From assembly GCA_902702965.1 (NCBI GenBank), contig CACRXP010000670.1:60353-124352 (forward strand): a stretch of 64,000 nt of DNA, in the 5' to 3' direction. The DNA comes from Spirometra erinaceieuropaei (lineage: Eukaryota > Platyhelminthes > Cestoda > Diphyllobothriidea > Diphyllobothriidae). The position numbers were made by a program, and so were the translations under genes. The notes beneath the pieces are model-generated. The model ran no database searches. It was not told the DNA's origin and saw only the letters and a program-made list of their open reading frames with translations. This document shows positions 12,501 through 22,079 of the stretch, piece by piece (the first letter of the stretch is position 1; each line of letters starts with the position of its first letter).

Positions 12501-12675
12501 AGGAGGCGTTTATGAAGGCCTTGGGACAATGGGGACACCGATGGTAGGCCTGAGGTCCAGCATCCATGAGTTGCTGTTGGGCCAGCAAAAGAAGACGCCG
12601 TCGATGACACTCCCTGCGAGTGCTTGTCAACCTTTGCGTCTGGACCTCAAAACGCTTCTTTAAAGCCTCGGATTC
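337..12675 (-). CDS. DZIP1: DZIP1/Iguana-like protein, multi-exon gene (partial)
   Basis: Six separate minus-strand exons read in order as a protein of the DZIP1 family: one C2H2 finger inside a coiled coil, further coiled coil, a Ser/Pro-rich linker and a conserved C-terminal block. DZIP1 proteins act at the basal body and ciliary base and in Hedgehog signalling; that role is family knowledge. Exons seen are 12675-12349, 8639-8382, 6842-6747, 3645-3048, 2900-2609 and 546-337. The first three join in phase 0. Phase does not close between 6747 and 3645 or between 2609 and 546, so at least one exon is missing in each gap. The family's N-terminal domain, expected above 12.7 kb, was not found, and the 3' end probably lies left of base 1. 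The gene is certain as a locus but its full structure is not. Confidence 0.75.
750..1096. repeat. Small composite repeat with telomere-like core
   Basis: A degenerate TAACCC-type stretch (about 880-985) sits between imperfect inverted repeats of about 40 nt. The left one is near 811-852 (core ATAATACAGG and AATTCCAGG), and the right one near 986-1032 is its reverse complement in outline. Outside these are direct repeats that begin AGAAACTGCACA (about 750-785 and 1061-1096). This may be a small non-autonomous element that carries telomere-like DNA. Both repeat pairs are diverged. Confidence 0.45.
2609..2900 (-). CDS. DZIP1: DZIP1-like gene, probable exon
   Basis: The frame opens after a good acceptor (a pyrimidine run, then ATACCCAG) and stays open to a strong donor (CCA|GTAAGT). 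The acceptor phase (0) matches the end of the exon at 3645-3048. The peptide starts PTLSRAHDALADSLAELS, a short helix, and then turns Ser/Thr/Arg-rich (STRPPRTSQSSPSRL). It ends in phase 1, which does not match the exon at 546-337, so another exon probably lies between. No domain is recognised. Confidence 0.5.
3048..3645 (-). CDS. DZIP1: DZIP1-like Ser/Pro-rich linker exon
   Basis: This long minus-strand open frame begins after an acceptor (TTCTTCAG) and can end at a donor GTAGTG. It encodes about 199 residues rich in Ser, Pro and Thr (RPVKSPSPVRPSRSSGSDG at the start), with a basic patch (KPRRKSVKQ) and an acidic patch (RTEDEEEAELEAEQ). It looks like a disordered linker of the type found in the C-terminal half of DZIP1 proteins. 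No domain is recognised. Its start needs two bases from the preceding exon, which does not fit the exon at 6747, so an exon is missing between them. Confidence 0.6.
3710..6740. other. No recognised gene (intronic, DZIP1 locus)
   Basis: AT-rich DNA between the exons at 3645 and 6842. A missing exon of the minus-strand gene is expected here, because splice phase does not close across it, but none could be chosen with confidence. Short minus-strand frames at 4487-4684 and 5211-5408 show no family resemblance. Confidence 0.4.
6747..6842 (-). CDS. DZIP1: DZIP1-like short coiled-coil exon
   Basis: This is a 32-codon exon starting after TTAACAG, phase 0 at both ends, with a weak donor (GTACAC). The peptide begins ADVEAMRSMFEMELRNLREQ and continues as a helix to LLQLT. 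In vertebrate DZIP1 a similar segment (Glu-Lys-Val-x-x-Met-Phe-x-x-Glu-x-x-x-Leu) follows the coiled coil, so order and content agree. The exon is short and open on one strand only. Confidence 0.65.
8382..8639 (-). CDS. DZIP1: DZIP1-like coiled-coil exon
   Basis: This is an 86-codon exon between an acceptor (CCCACAG) and a consensus donor (AAG|GTAGGT), phase 0 at both ends. The peptide starts TPNLEHQLREVLDQLKSQ, passes through a Thr/Pro/Ser-rich linker, and then forms a Glu/Arg-rich amphipathic helix (ERADLLEQELQKERNW). It fits the coiled coil that follows the zinc finger in DZIP1 proteins. The match is by character and position more than by residue identity, so the assignment leans on its neighbours. 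Confidence 0.7.
8650..9340. repeat. Purine-rich (GA) tract
   Basis: The plus strand here is dominated by A and G (AAGAA, GGAAAG, GAGAA and similar words) over about 690 bases. It lies in an intron upstream of the exon at 8639-8382 on the minus strand, so the transcript would read pyrimidine-rich. No tandem period is obvious. Confidence 0.55.
9790..10110. repeat. Dispersed repeat, copy 1
   Basis: The stretch shares many words in the same order with 44310-44560: GA(C/T)GAT(A/G)TCCACCGTGTGCT, CACC(T)GG(A/G)(T/C)CCGG, ACCAGAGG/ACCGGAGG, CCGTACCTAG/CCGCACCTAG, and TTGACCAGGATT. The two copies are diverged, so this is an old family. No coding sequence was recognised, and its class is unknown. Confidence 0.55.
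11870..12300. repeat. Purine-rich (GA) tract
   Basis: This second plus-strand purine-rich block lies immediately downstream, on the minus strand, of the zinc-finger exon at 12675-12349. Words such as GGAAAG, GAGGAAG and GAAAGG dominate. The open frames on its minus strand are Phe/Leu/Ser-rich products of this bias and are not taken as genes. Confidence 0.5.
12349..12675 (-). CDS. DZIP1: DZIP1-like exon with C2H2 zinc finger
   Basis: This 109-codon exon runs from an acceptor ending CATCATCAG to a donor GTACGT, phase 0 at both ends. It begins ESEALKKR, continues as a basic helical stretch containing RRECHRRRLLLLAQQQLM, and then holds a finger of spacing C-x2-C-x12-H-x4-H with the core CPHCPKAF and ending HRRH. 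The basic helix, the QQLM segment and a finger with F-(I/M)-N-x-(S/A)-F-L followed by HxxRRH is the signature I know from DZIP1 and DZIP1L. The exon ends in another charged helix (SKIREEANDL). Flanking DNA on the plus strand is purine-rich intron. Confidence 0.85.
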
Positions 12676-13309
12676 CTGATGATGTAAGGCAAATCTACTG
12701 TGATAAGGACAGGTTGGCAAAATTTGCTTTATAAGAACTAACCCATTGCAGAAGCTGCACAGTTATTTTTGCAAGAATGTTTCATCATCATTCCGGTACA
12801 TCTCCCCTGTTTTGTCCCGTACTACTTAAACTTTCAATTAAACCGATAATACATTTAAATCAGGAGATACATGCCTATCTTCTCTTAATGACGGGTAATC
12901 ACAGGAGATGTGAAGGGCAGGCCGACGTCTACGACCATACTGTCTCGTCCTCTGTGTGTCTGTGGCGCACCTCCTGTGGCACGCCTGACGTCGGCTCTGG
13001 TTCAATTTTGAAATGCAAACTAAAGACTGGAAATACAGAGTTCTCGCATATTGAACCACTCATGAAAATGAACAAAATTGTCTGAGCTCCCGTCTAGGAC
13101 GCTTAACCGATGGTGCGGCCTGTGTTGGGCTGCATCGATTTTAGTCACACATGAGGTTAGTTGCTAGAGAAGAAACAGCCAGAAGGCGGTTACTTCAGTT
13201 TCTCTAGAATTTCAAGTCGCAGACTGTCTCTGATGATGGGTTCGATTGAGAATCCGAAACGTAAGGCCAATAAATTTCTTGTACCAGTGATCGCATGACC
13301 AGCACTCTG

Positions 13310-13870
13310 GTTAGATCGTAGTTGGTAGCCAGGAATGAGGAAGGGGACGGCGAGGCCCCCGTCTTACGGGAATGGTGGGAAAGGGGGTTATGCGGGTGGG
13401 GTAAATGGAGAAGCTGGTAGAAGAATACTGGAGTTTGTTGGAAAAAGTAAAGTTACCGACCGCAGTGTTTAGAAGTTTTAAGCAGGTGGAATAACGGCAG
13501 AAATTAAAAAATCCCGTTGAAAACAGCACAGCCTGCGGAAAATGACGGAGGTAAATATAGGCGGCCGATGGCAAGGTCATTCCGCATAGCGTAACCGAAA
13601 ACCGCAGGCAAAATCAGGAATGTTAGTGAAGTGGCGAGCGAAGAAGAATTAACGACAAAGGAGCCCAATTTCGATGAGTGAGTACGCGGATCATTGAGAA
13701 ATAAACAATAATACTGCAAGGGAGACGCGGCAGCAAGCGGCTTACGATGTGGCGTAATAAAAAGAGGACGACGCGGCTGGTAACCTTGATGCTTCCGAAA
13801 AAAGAGTGAAACAGGGCGACCGGCATGGTTTACCAAGTTATCGGCGTATTTTCTGTCCTTTTTAAGACCG
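13310..13870. repeat. Purine-rich (GA) tract
   Basis: This is a third plus-strand purine-rich block (GGAAGGGG, GGAGAAG, GAAAGG words). It is GC-richer and less regular than the other two. It may belong to a 5' intron of the DZIP1-like gene if the gene extends above 12.7 kb. Confidence 0.4.
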
Positions 13871-14119
13871 CGGACCGCAAGGAAGACGAGGAAGGCAGCT
13901 CCGTAAATCAGTCAGCCAACGAAAGTTGGCGAAATCCAGGATGTAATTCAATCACCTAAGCTTGTGCAGTATTTGCAAGCTAAGGAACTACTGGTCTCGC
14001 AAGTTATGTGTCGATGCCGCGTGCCAATACGGTTGCGAGTGCTGCGGCAACACGCATACGGTTTTGCCTACAGGTTAGCCTAACAAGTAGTAGCATGTAT
14101 TCCGCAGATGTAGCAAATA

Positions 14120-16480
14120 CCATAAGGCTAAAACCCAACGAAGCCTCATACTCAAAACCTAACTCTAAGCCTCTAAGACTAATCCAGAAAACACTAACTC
14201 TAACCTTAACCCCTTCCCTATCCCCAAAACTAAAACCTAACCCTAAAACCTAACCTTGAGCCCCAAAACCCAACCGTAACTGGCTTAGTAAAACGTAACC
14301 CAACCACTGACCCTAGCCCTAAAATTAACCCGTTAACCTAACCGTAATGCTGAACCGTAACCCTGACCATAACACTAAGGCCTAACCCTAACATTAAGCC
14401 CAACCGCAACCTTAAACACAATACGTAAGCCTAAAGCCCTAAGCATAAGCGCAAACCCTAACTGTAATGCGGACACCAAACACTAACCTTAATCCTAGAA
14501 CCCAACACTAACCTTAACCATAAAATCCGACCCTGACGGTAAGCCAAAAAACTAACCATAAAATCCAAACAAGACTTCAACCCAAACCTAGCCGGAAAGT
14601 AACCGAATCCTAAAACTAAACGCCAACCCAAAGCCTAGCCATAAAGCTAAACTTAACCCTAATCTTAAACCCCACCCGAAACTTGAACTTAACCCTAAAA
14701 ATAATCTTGAGCCTAACCCTTAACCTAAAATTAGGCTCAACCCTAAGCATAAAATTAAACCCAATCCTAATCCTAACACTAACCCTAACCTTTACCCTAA
14801 ACCTAATCCTAAACTTCGCATTAAAGCTAAGACTAACCATAACCCTAAAATTAACCCTTACTCAAACCCGAACCCTAAACTTAACCATAACCCTAACCCT
14901 AACCTTAACCTAATTTTAGCCTTAACCCTAACACTAACCCTAACCCAAAAACTTAACACTAACCTTAGCCGTAACCCTAAAACGAACCCTAACCCTTAGC
15001 TTAACTCTAAATTTAGCTTTAAACCTAACCCCAAAATTAACGCTAAACCTAACCTCAGAATTAACCCTAGCATTAACCTAAACCCTAAACCTAACGTTAA
15101 ACCAAACCATAGCCTTCAACATAACCTTAAGCGTAACCCTAACCCTAACATTAAACCTAAACTTAACACTAATCGTTTCCTTAAACCTAACACTAAATTT
15201 AACCCTAACCCTAACTCTAATCATAAACCTAACCCTAACCCTAAACTTAACCTTAACTATAAACCTAACCCTAACCTGAACCATAAACATAGCCTTAACC
15301 CTAACCCTAAACTTAATCCTAAAAATAGCCTTAGCCCAAAGACTAAACTTAAACCTAAAACTTACATTAGCGTTAACCCTCACCCTAAACTTAACGCTAA
15401 CCCTAACCGCAACCCTAACTGTAGCCTTAACCCAAACCTGAATCCTAAACCTAAACTTAACCCTAAAGCTGAACTTAGGCTTAACCCTAGCCATAAACTT
15501 GACATTAACCCTGACCTTAACCACAAACACAGCCTTAACCGTTATACTAAACTTAAATCTAAACGTGACATTAGCGTTAACCCTAACCCTAGCCCTAACA
15601 CAAAACTTAGTCATAAACATAACCCTAAACTTAACCCAAATCATAGCTCTAGCACTAACCCTAACCTTAACTCTAACCTAACCTTAACCCTAAAGCTAAC
15701 CGTATCCGTAACCCTAACCCTAAACTTAGACTTAACCCTGACCATAAGATTAACCCTAACCCTAACCCTAAACTTAGGCTTAACCCTAACCATAACCTTA
15801 ACCCTAACCCTAACCTTAACCATAAACATAGTCTTAACATTAAAACTAAACTTAAACCTTAATCTAACATTAGCGTTAACCCTAAACCTAACCTTAACCC
15901 TAACCCTAACCTTAACACCAACCTTTGCCTTAACTCTAGACTTAGTCTTAACCCTAACTTTGGCCTTAACCCTACCCCTAACCTTAGCCTTAACCATAAC
16001 CCTAACCTCGACCTTGACCGTTAACCTTAGCGGCAACCTTAACCCTAATTATAACCCTAACCTTAACCTTAACGGTTACCCCAACGGCAACCTTAACTCT
16101 AACCGAAAGCCTAAACCTAACCGTAGCCATTAGACATAGCCCTAACTCCAAAATCTAACCGTAATACTGAAACCTAATCGTTAAACTCAAACTAACTGTA
16201 ACCCGGAAGCCTAACCCTTAAGTTCTAACCCTAACCCGAGAATCGGGAACCATTAACCGGAACCCTAATCCTAACCCCAAACCTAAAACGGAAGCCAAAT
16301 TTTCTAACCCTAAACCAGAAAACCATAACCCTAACCCTAAATCCTAACCACAACCCTAAAGTCAAAACATAATCGCAGACCTAAACCCTAACCCTAACAC
16401 TGAAACCGAACCCTAAAACGCAAATCCTATTCCTAAAGCTTAAGCTGCGCCTAACCCTAACCCTCACTAAACCGAACAGC
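14120..16480. repeat. Degenerate telomere-like (TAACCC)n array
   Basis: About 2.4 kb of the plus strand is built from CTAACC, TTAACC, AAACCTAACC and CCTAACCCTAACCC variants, the C-rich strand of the TTAGGG metazoan telomere repeat. Runs of perfect hexamers are short, and most units carry substitutions or A insertions. The middle (about 14.7-16.1 kb) is purer and both ends are more decayed. Long open frames on both strands, Lys/Val/Arg-rich on minus and Leu/Thr/Asn-rich on plus, come from the period of 6 and are not genes. It is internal to the window, so it is an interstitial rather than a terminal array. Confidence 0.9.
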
Positions 16481-16599
16481 TCCACCGAAACGGGCGACCT
16501 ACTTAATGCAGTAGAAGTACACCTACTGATAACCAGTTCCCTAGACAAGGTAAGCACACCTACGGATAACAAGTAAGTACGTCGACAGTATCAACGTAT

Positions 16600-19300
16600 A
16601 ATGTCTGGATACCAACTGCGATCTTACCAGCACCACTTTTATCAAATGCAAAGTTCTTAGTAACATCAGTATTTGCAGCATGATCCATAGGTAAATATGT
16701 AATAATAATCACGCTACGTGCCACACTCGAAAACGTGAACCGTGGTGATGCAGGTACAAAATGCTCAATCGCTGAACGCAGTAGAACTGTCTACCTATGC
16801 GGCCTCCTGGGATAGTTTGAAAAAAGATGGAATGAGCAACAACATGGAATTTCCCGAGGTTATAAAACCTTGCTTGTAGTCGAAGATTTGAATAAACTGC
16901 GCAATCCGCCTTCGAAATCAAATAAACGGAAAATCGCAAATGGGCCTTGTCCGATATCTGATGGAAGAGGGATGTCTACTTCAAGATTCCATGTTTCCTT
17001 ACCTACAAAGTCTGCTTACCCGTCAAATGTAAGTTCGCCAGGCGGATAGGTACATATTTTAGGTCTTTCTAAAATGAACATAATGACTTATTTAATCTGG
17101 CTATGCTTTTTTTCAGACAGACCCCTAAGACCAAATCAAATGGCACCACAGGACATAGAACTCGTCGTAAGTCAACAGTTATCCCTAAATCTCGTTGTCC
17201 CAACGATCAAACAGTTTCTAAAATTGACCCCGTCCGCCATAACAAACCTTATTCTTAAACTCCAACATAAACCTGTTGGTTAAATCCAACCACTGGATGG
17301 GATTGCTGTAATAAGGCCTCTTTGCTTCACTCTCTTTACTTCCTCAAATTGCTCGTTCTGAAGTTAAGCACCGCCATTCTATGGCTGATTTTCCCGCCGA
17401 AGATTTGTTTCAAAGTCCCCGCTTCGGGCGCTGCTCATGAGTTTTGTGTCTGACATCTAAAGTTGGCTAAGAGCGTTACAGAGTTCAACTAGTGTCCCGG
17501 GTAAACTTGGTGTGACTTGAAGCCCACAAGGGTAGAAAGAACATCGTCGAAGGATACGAAGGATGCTTTGAAGTCACTGAATAAGAATGTCAACGGTTAG
17601 CATCGAGAAGTAACGATTCGGTCGGCCACCTGAATGATGTTCCAGATGAAAACAGGGACGACGGCATCAAGCGGAGAGCATTATGCTTGAGGCTGCCATC
17701 TGTCACTTAGATCCCGTTAAGTAAAATGTCAGAAGACACAACACAGTACTTACTTCAGAGGCAAGTTAATAAATCTATGGGATTTTCGCAAGCGTTCAGT
17801 TAGCAAGACTGCAGCTGACGAGGCAAAACCTTGGGGATGCGAAAACCGTCAGAGCCCTACCTGACTATCTCTGTGACGTCAGTTTCAGATACCTGAAAAT
17901 ACTCAATAGTGATCCTGAAGCCACCGCAAATAAAATTAGACGAATCGAGTAAGAATGGGCCGTAAGCTTCAGTGAGAAGGAAAAGGAAATCATAATTAGA
18001 CGTTTTGATTAATGCTTGTGTATTTAGCAGTCAGTGGTAAGGATTTTACTAACGCTAGCTGTAGTCTATCCGTTAGTTTACGATGTGTTAAGCCATGAGA
18101 GAGTAATCTAAAATTTAGCCCGAAGGTTTAGACCAAGACACCTTTTTAACGATTGGCCCTCCCAAGGGATAATATACAAATAAGCAAATGAATTACTGAA
18201 AGCAAGAAATGAATGCATCCTTTATGACCCAGAAAAAGACTTGGATCGCACTCAGTCTCACCTTCTTAAGGTTTTCATTTTCCAATTTGACAGCCTCTAG
18301 ACCGTTGGTAAGGTATTCTTGAGAGTACTAAAACATATTAAAGAAAATGTTTATTTAAATGGTCATTTGGGCTCAAAATAGGGGGAAAACGAGAACTGTC
18401 AGTTTACTATGCTGCACAACAGCTACTAAAAACCGAGTAGTATCTCATTTGACTCTTTAGAGGGTAAACGAGAGGTGTTTAAAATTTATTTGACTTCACC
18501 TCGAGTTTGGACTTAAATTACAATAATCGCGATGCCTAGTAAATTGCAATCCCTTCAGTAAATTCTCGCAGTCTGGTCAACTTACACGAATGGAAGTGGA
18601 AAATCAAAAAAGTGTGGCGATAAGTTGCATAAAAAACTCACGAGAAGGTATTCTATTAGTAGCTGGGCCAGCTGAAACAGCTTTATGAAATTTGTATCCA
18701 CGTATCGTGTATCCTGTTGTAAGAGAGTTTTAGTTCGTCAGAAATCCATAGCCAGGCAAAAAACTCACCAACTCCGAAGTGATGTCACAAAAAGCTACGC
18801 TGACAAGATTATCCTGCAAAGCATCAATGTCCATTTGACTAGCGACCTGACAGACATCAACAGAGGCTTGTATTATAAGTCAGTATGTAGGGAAGTGCAA
18901 AATTACCCAAGCGTCTCCAATCAATTCTTTCGACACGTTTTCGGAAGTAGAAACCAGGCAGCTTGTTAGATGACATGGGCTGTTGTTGACTAGTTACAGC
19001 ACGAGCCTGGTCTTGAGCAAACATGCCTGCACACTGCTTCCACTAGAACTGTCTCTGGAAACAATAAAAGAATGCTGTTGTAAAAAATAACTTTATAGTT
19101 TACTGTAAGTGGTTGGTGTGGTTAGCGACTTTGGTTCATTCCAACAAAAAGAAAATCATTTATTTACGCATTGGAGAATAAAGACGACTAGTCTTTAAAA
19201 TTTTTCTAATTAGCTTGTTTAGGGATCACACATTTTAGTGGATACTAAGTAAGTTCTTCCAGGAGTTAATTAGATTCACTAGGTCCTTGTGGTTGATGTG
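16600..19300. other. No recognised feature
   Basis: Unique-looking AT-rich DNA. A short plus-strand frame at about 17116-17170, preceded by a pyrimidine-rich acceptor (TTTTTTTCAG) and followed by GTAAGT, has the form of an exon, but its peptide (starting RPLRPNQMAPQD) matches nothing I know. Confidence 0.35.
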
Positions 19301-19310
19301 GAAGTTGATA

Positions 19311-19370
19311 ACAAAGTAGACTGTTTGGAAGGCATATGTATACATATGCCTTCCAAACAGTCTACTTTGT
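19311..19370. repeat. Perfect 60-nt palindrome
   Basis: The left arm 19311-19340 (ACAAAGTAGACTG...) and the right arm 19341-19370 (...CAGTCTACTTTGT) are exact reverse complements with no spacer. The centre is CATATGTA|TACATATG. There is no mismatch in 30 bp. No terminal repeats or coding sequence surround it. Confidence 0.95.
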
Positions 19371-19399
19371 AGCACTGTTGGTGGAAGACAGCCAGATAT

Positions 19400-21225
19400 T
19401 GAATAGACGGCTGGGATTCTTAGATGCCACAAATTGCTTTCATTAACAAATAGAGCAAAAAAGTTGCCCTTGTGGTTGGAAAATCAAGCCCCCTGAGGAA
19501 TTTCGGACATCACATTCAACAACTGAAGGCTTAACTCTTGTCTGGATTTTGTACTTGTTCTTTTCAAATGTTAAGGGTTTTGATACCTTTTGGTGGAACC
19601 CAACTAAGATAATATTGTCGTTTTTAGTTTTTATTATTTTGTCTAACAAGGCGGACAAGATATTCACTAACGACAAGTAAAGAAGAGTTGTCAACAGTAG
19701 AAGAGTAAATCCGCATGTCACTCGAAAACCATTAATAGGTTAGGCAAAATGTAATTCAGACGATCCCAGGAAGTCCTTAAGACCGTTTATGGAAGTATTG
19801 CGTGCTTAGTAAATACATCTAAAGGATGATGCAGCCTTCAGTATACGAATTTAGAATTCTTAAATGCAGCCAGCTTTGACATGAAAATTGTTCGTTGTAT
19901 TTGATTCTCCCAATTTTTACCTATGTTTTGGCAAAAAATCGTACAATGTGAGAGGACACGTTCAAGGTCTAAGGCAATTAATGCATAACCTATATGTTCG
20001 GTTCCGAATGCATAACTCTACTATTTAATTTCGCATTTTTATTACCGACAGGTCTGACGACTTTTTATCAATAGACCTCAGAGTTTGCAAACTATAAGTT
20101 CGCAAACGAAAAACGTTGTTTTTGCATGTCTCAATATCCCTAGGGTATTAGTGCAATTTTGTATGGCTTGTCTTTCGAATTAATTTTTAGTTACTGGTTT
20201 GCAGGTTTACTTAAATATCAATGAACTTGCAGCTGTCGGTAAATTTATAGGATAATAAATTATACAATTATGTATCCAGATAGAGTATTGCAAATTCCGC
20301 TATTAATAGGCCTGATAATTCGAAAACGGAAGAAATAACCCACTTTGTTTTATGAAAAGCGACATAAGTCACTATTCAAAAGTAACGTTTTAAAATTGCC
20401 TCGCTTCATTTGAGCCAAAAAACTGACTAGATTGGGCACTGACAATAGTAAAATTTAAAAGTTGTATGTATTCTCTTTCGATCACGGCAAGCAAACGTAA
20501 GTTTTAAAATAAAAGGGTTAATGCACACTTTCCTTAAAACACCTGGATGCGAAAATACGAACATAAGTAGAATCAAAGAGATGTAACTATCCATTTCTGT
20601 TTTCTAACAAATTAGACGCAAGACAAGCATGATCGACTATGTCCGATATCCTATGACGTTGTGTTATGTATATTTCACGAGGAAACGAAAACGACGTCTG
20701 TAAGTGATCGACTTATTTACCAAAGGGTTCTAGACGAATTCAAAGCAAGAAATTGACCGGAGTGAAAACTTTTAAGGCTGTGATTTTAGGCTCAAGAAAT
20801 TCCCTGTTATAGCTTACCACTGATTATTTGTTTAGAAGGTCTTGGGTGATGTGTATTCAAAACTTTGACGAACCGTCAAAGAAATTTAAGACCTTAAGGT
20901 CTCCCATGTACGCATCCAAAAATTCTGTAACATGAGCTGCCGGTATTTTTTGTGCAGGATTGCCGAAAAAGAGTGGTCATTGCTTTAAACTTATATTAAT
21001 GGTTCCTCAGGGGGAATTCAATAATTCTGCCAAGTGTTTGTGGACGGCGTCAAATTCATCGGTGAGAGAGAGCACTACGAGGGTCTGTGTAGATCGGCCG
21101 GTGGGAACTTTGATTAACCGCACGATTACTTTCACATTTTATATGCAATCCAGGGTTTTGAGCAACGATAGATGCTCTTACTGTCCTCAAACGGTGAGCG
21201 ACCCTTTACCATTATAACGCATATG
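19400..21225. other. No recognised feature
   Basis: AT-rich DNA with short open frames on both strands that show no family resemblance. Confidence 0.35.
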
Positions 21226-21230
21226 AATAC

Positions 21231-21329
21231 ACCCTGCCAACACATGTGTTGGCAGGGTATATATTTCTGGGACGTATGTCCCCGAAATATATTTCGATTT
21301 TGGTCAGAGATAAGAGCTCTTATCTCTGA
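21231..21329. repeat. Three consecutive palindromes
   Basis: Three inverted repeats follow one another. At 21231-21258 there is a perfect 28-nt palindrome whose arm is ACCCTGCCAACACA. At 21259-21292 a near-perfect one has arms ATATATTTC and GAAATATAT around GGGAC and GTCCC. At 21304-21329 there is a perfect 26-nt palindrome with arm TCAGAGATAAGAG. The first arm resembles the terminal repeat (CCCTGCCAGCAC) of the element starting at 21462. Confidence 0.9.
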
Positions 21330-21461
21330 CTTAAGCTGTGAGATACCATACGAAGGTCCACTAGCAGAAATTTATTTTATAGACAAATTGATGATTTATA
21401 TTCCTCTTCCAATATCATGCAAGTGCGTGTTTGAATTCAAAAAGCATTAATGCTGTTCGAA

Positions 21462-21590
21462 CCCTGCCAGCACATTGCCCCTTCATAGGCGGGGCTGGAA
21501 GGGGCTGGGTGGGGCCAGAGCCCCGCCTGCCAGCACATGGCTCCTTCATAGGCGGGGCTGGAGGGGGCTGGGCGGGGCCAGAACCCCCTC
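21462..21590. repeat. About 60-bp GC-rich tandem repeat, two copies
   Basis: Two units each start with CCTGCCAGCACAT, then (T/G)GC(C/T)CCTTCATAGGCGGGGC, GGA(A/G)GGGGCTGGG and GGGGCCAGA. The second unit begins at about 21526. They lie at the left end of the 603-bp element and repeat its terminal motif. Confidence 0.8.
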
Positions 21591-21924
21591 TGGATTGAAG
21601 CCTTTTGAAGCGTATTTGCATCGAAAGATATGTTCCAAAAGCACCACTTATTGTACCTTCTTTGGAATTTATAGGAGCTAATTTATCAAAATTGGCTTAT
21701 AAACCATGGAGAAAGCATCCGTTTACGCCCACTGAATGTAGCTGCGGATGAGCACAATATATTGAGGTTTTGTTTAAGTCCCTCATTGCTTAAACTCTTA
21801 TTTGTCCACCGGTTTACAATCTGTGTGTGTTATTAATTCGTATATTTGACAATTGGGACGATATTTTAAAGTGGTGCCAAAAGTGGGCTCGGATGTGGCG
21901 TCCCCTACGCATTTTTTTTCGCTG

Positions 21925-22064
21925 GCGGGGCTAGGCGGGGCTATCGCGTTGCATGCCCCGCCACAGCCCCCTCCACAGCCCCGCCTAGCCCCCTCATAGC
22001 CCCCTCTAGCCCCGCCATTATTGAGGGGGCCAGGCGGGGCTAGGCGGGGCTGGTGCTGGCAGGG
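21925..22064. repeat. GC-rich inverted GGCGGGGC/GCCCCGCC block
   Basis: Modules of GGCGGGGCTA, then AGCCCCCTCCACAGCCCCGC, then GGCGGGGCTA again fold on themselves into long hairpins. This is the right-end counterpart of the GC-rich tandem repeat at 21462-21590. Confidence 0.7.
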
Positions 22065-22079
22065 AAAGCATATTAATTT

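Larger units (their letters stand above)
21462..22064. mobile_element. 603-bp element with terminal inverted repeats (MITE-like)
   Basis: The left end CCCTGCCAGCAC (21462-21473) and the right end GTGCTGGCAGGG (22053-22064) are exact 12-bp inverted repeats. Next to each end lies GC-rich DNA made of GGCGGGGCT and AGCCCCGCC modules. No transposase is encoded. It would be a non-autonomous DNA element. Clear target-site duplications were not found (GAA on the left, AAAG on the right), so the superfamily is left open. Confidence 0.6.

Noticed and set aside
14616..16036. Long open frames on both strands
   Set aside because: They arise from the hexameric telomere-like repeat, which lacks stops in several frames; their composition is a direct translation of the repeat.
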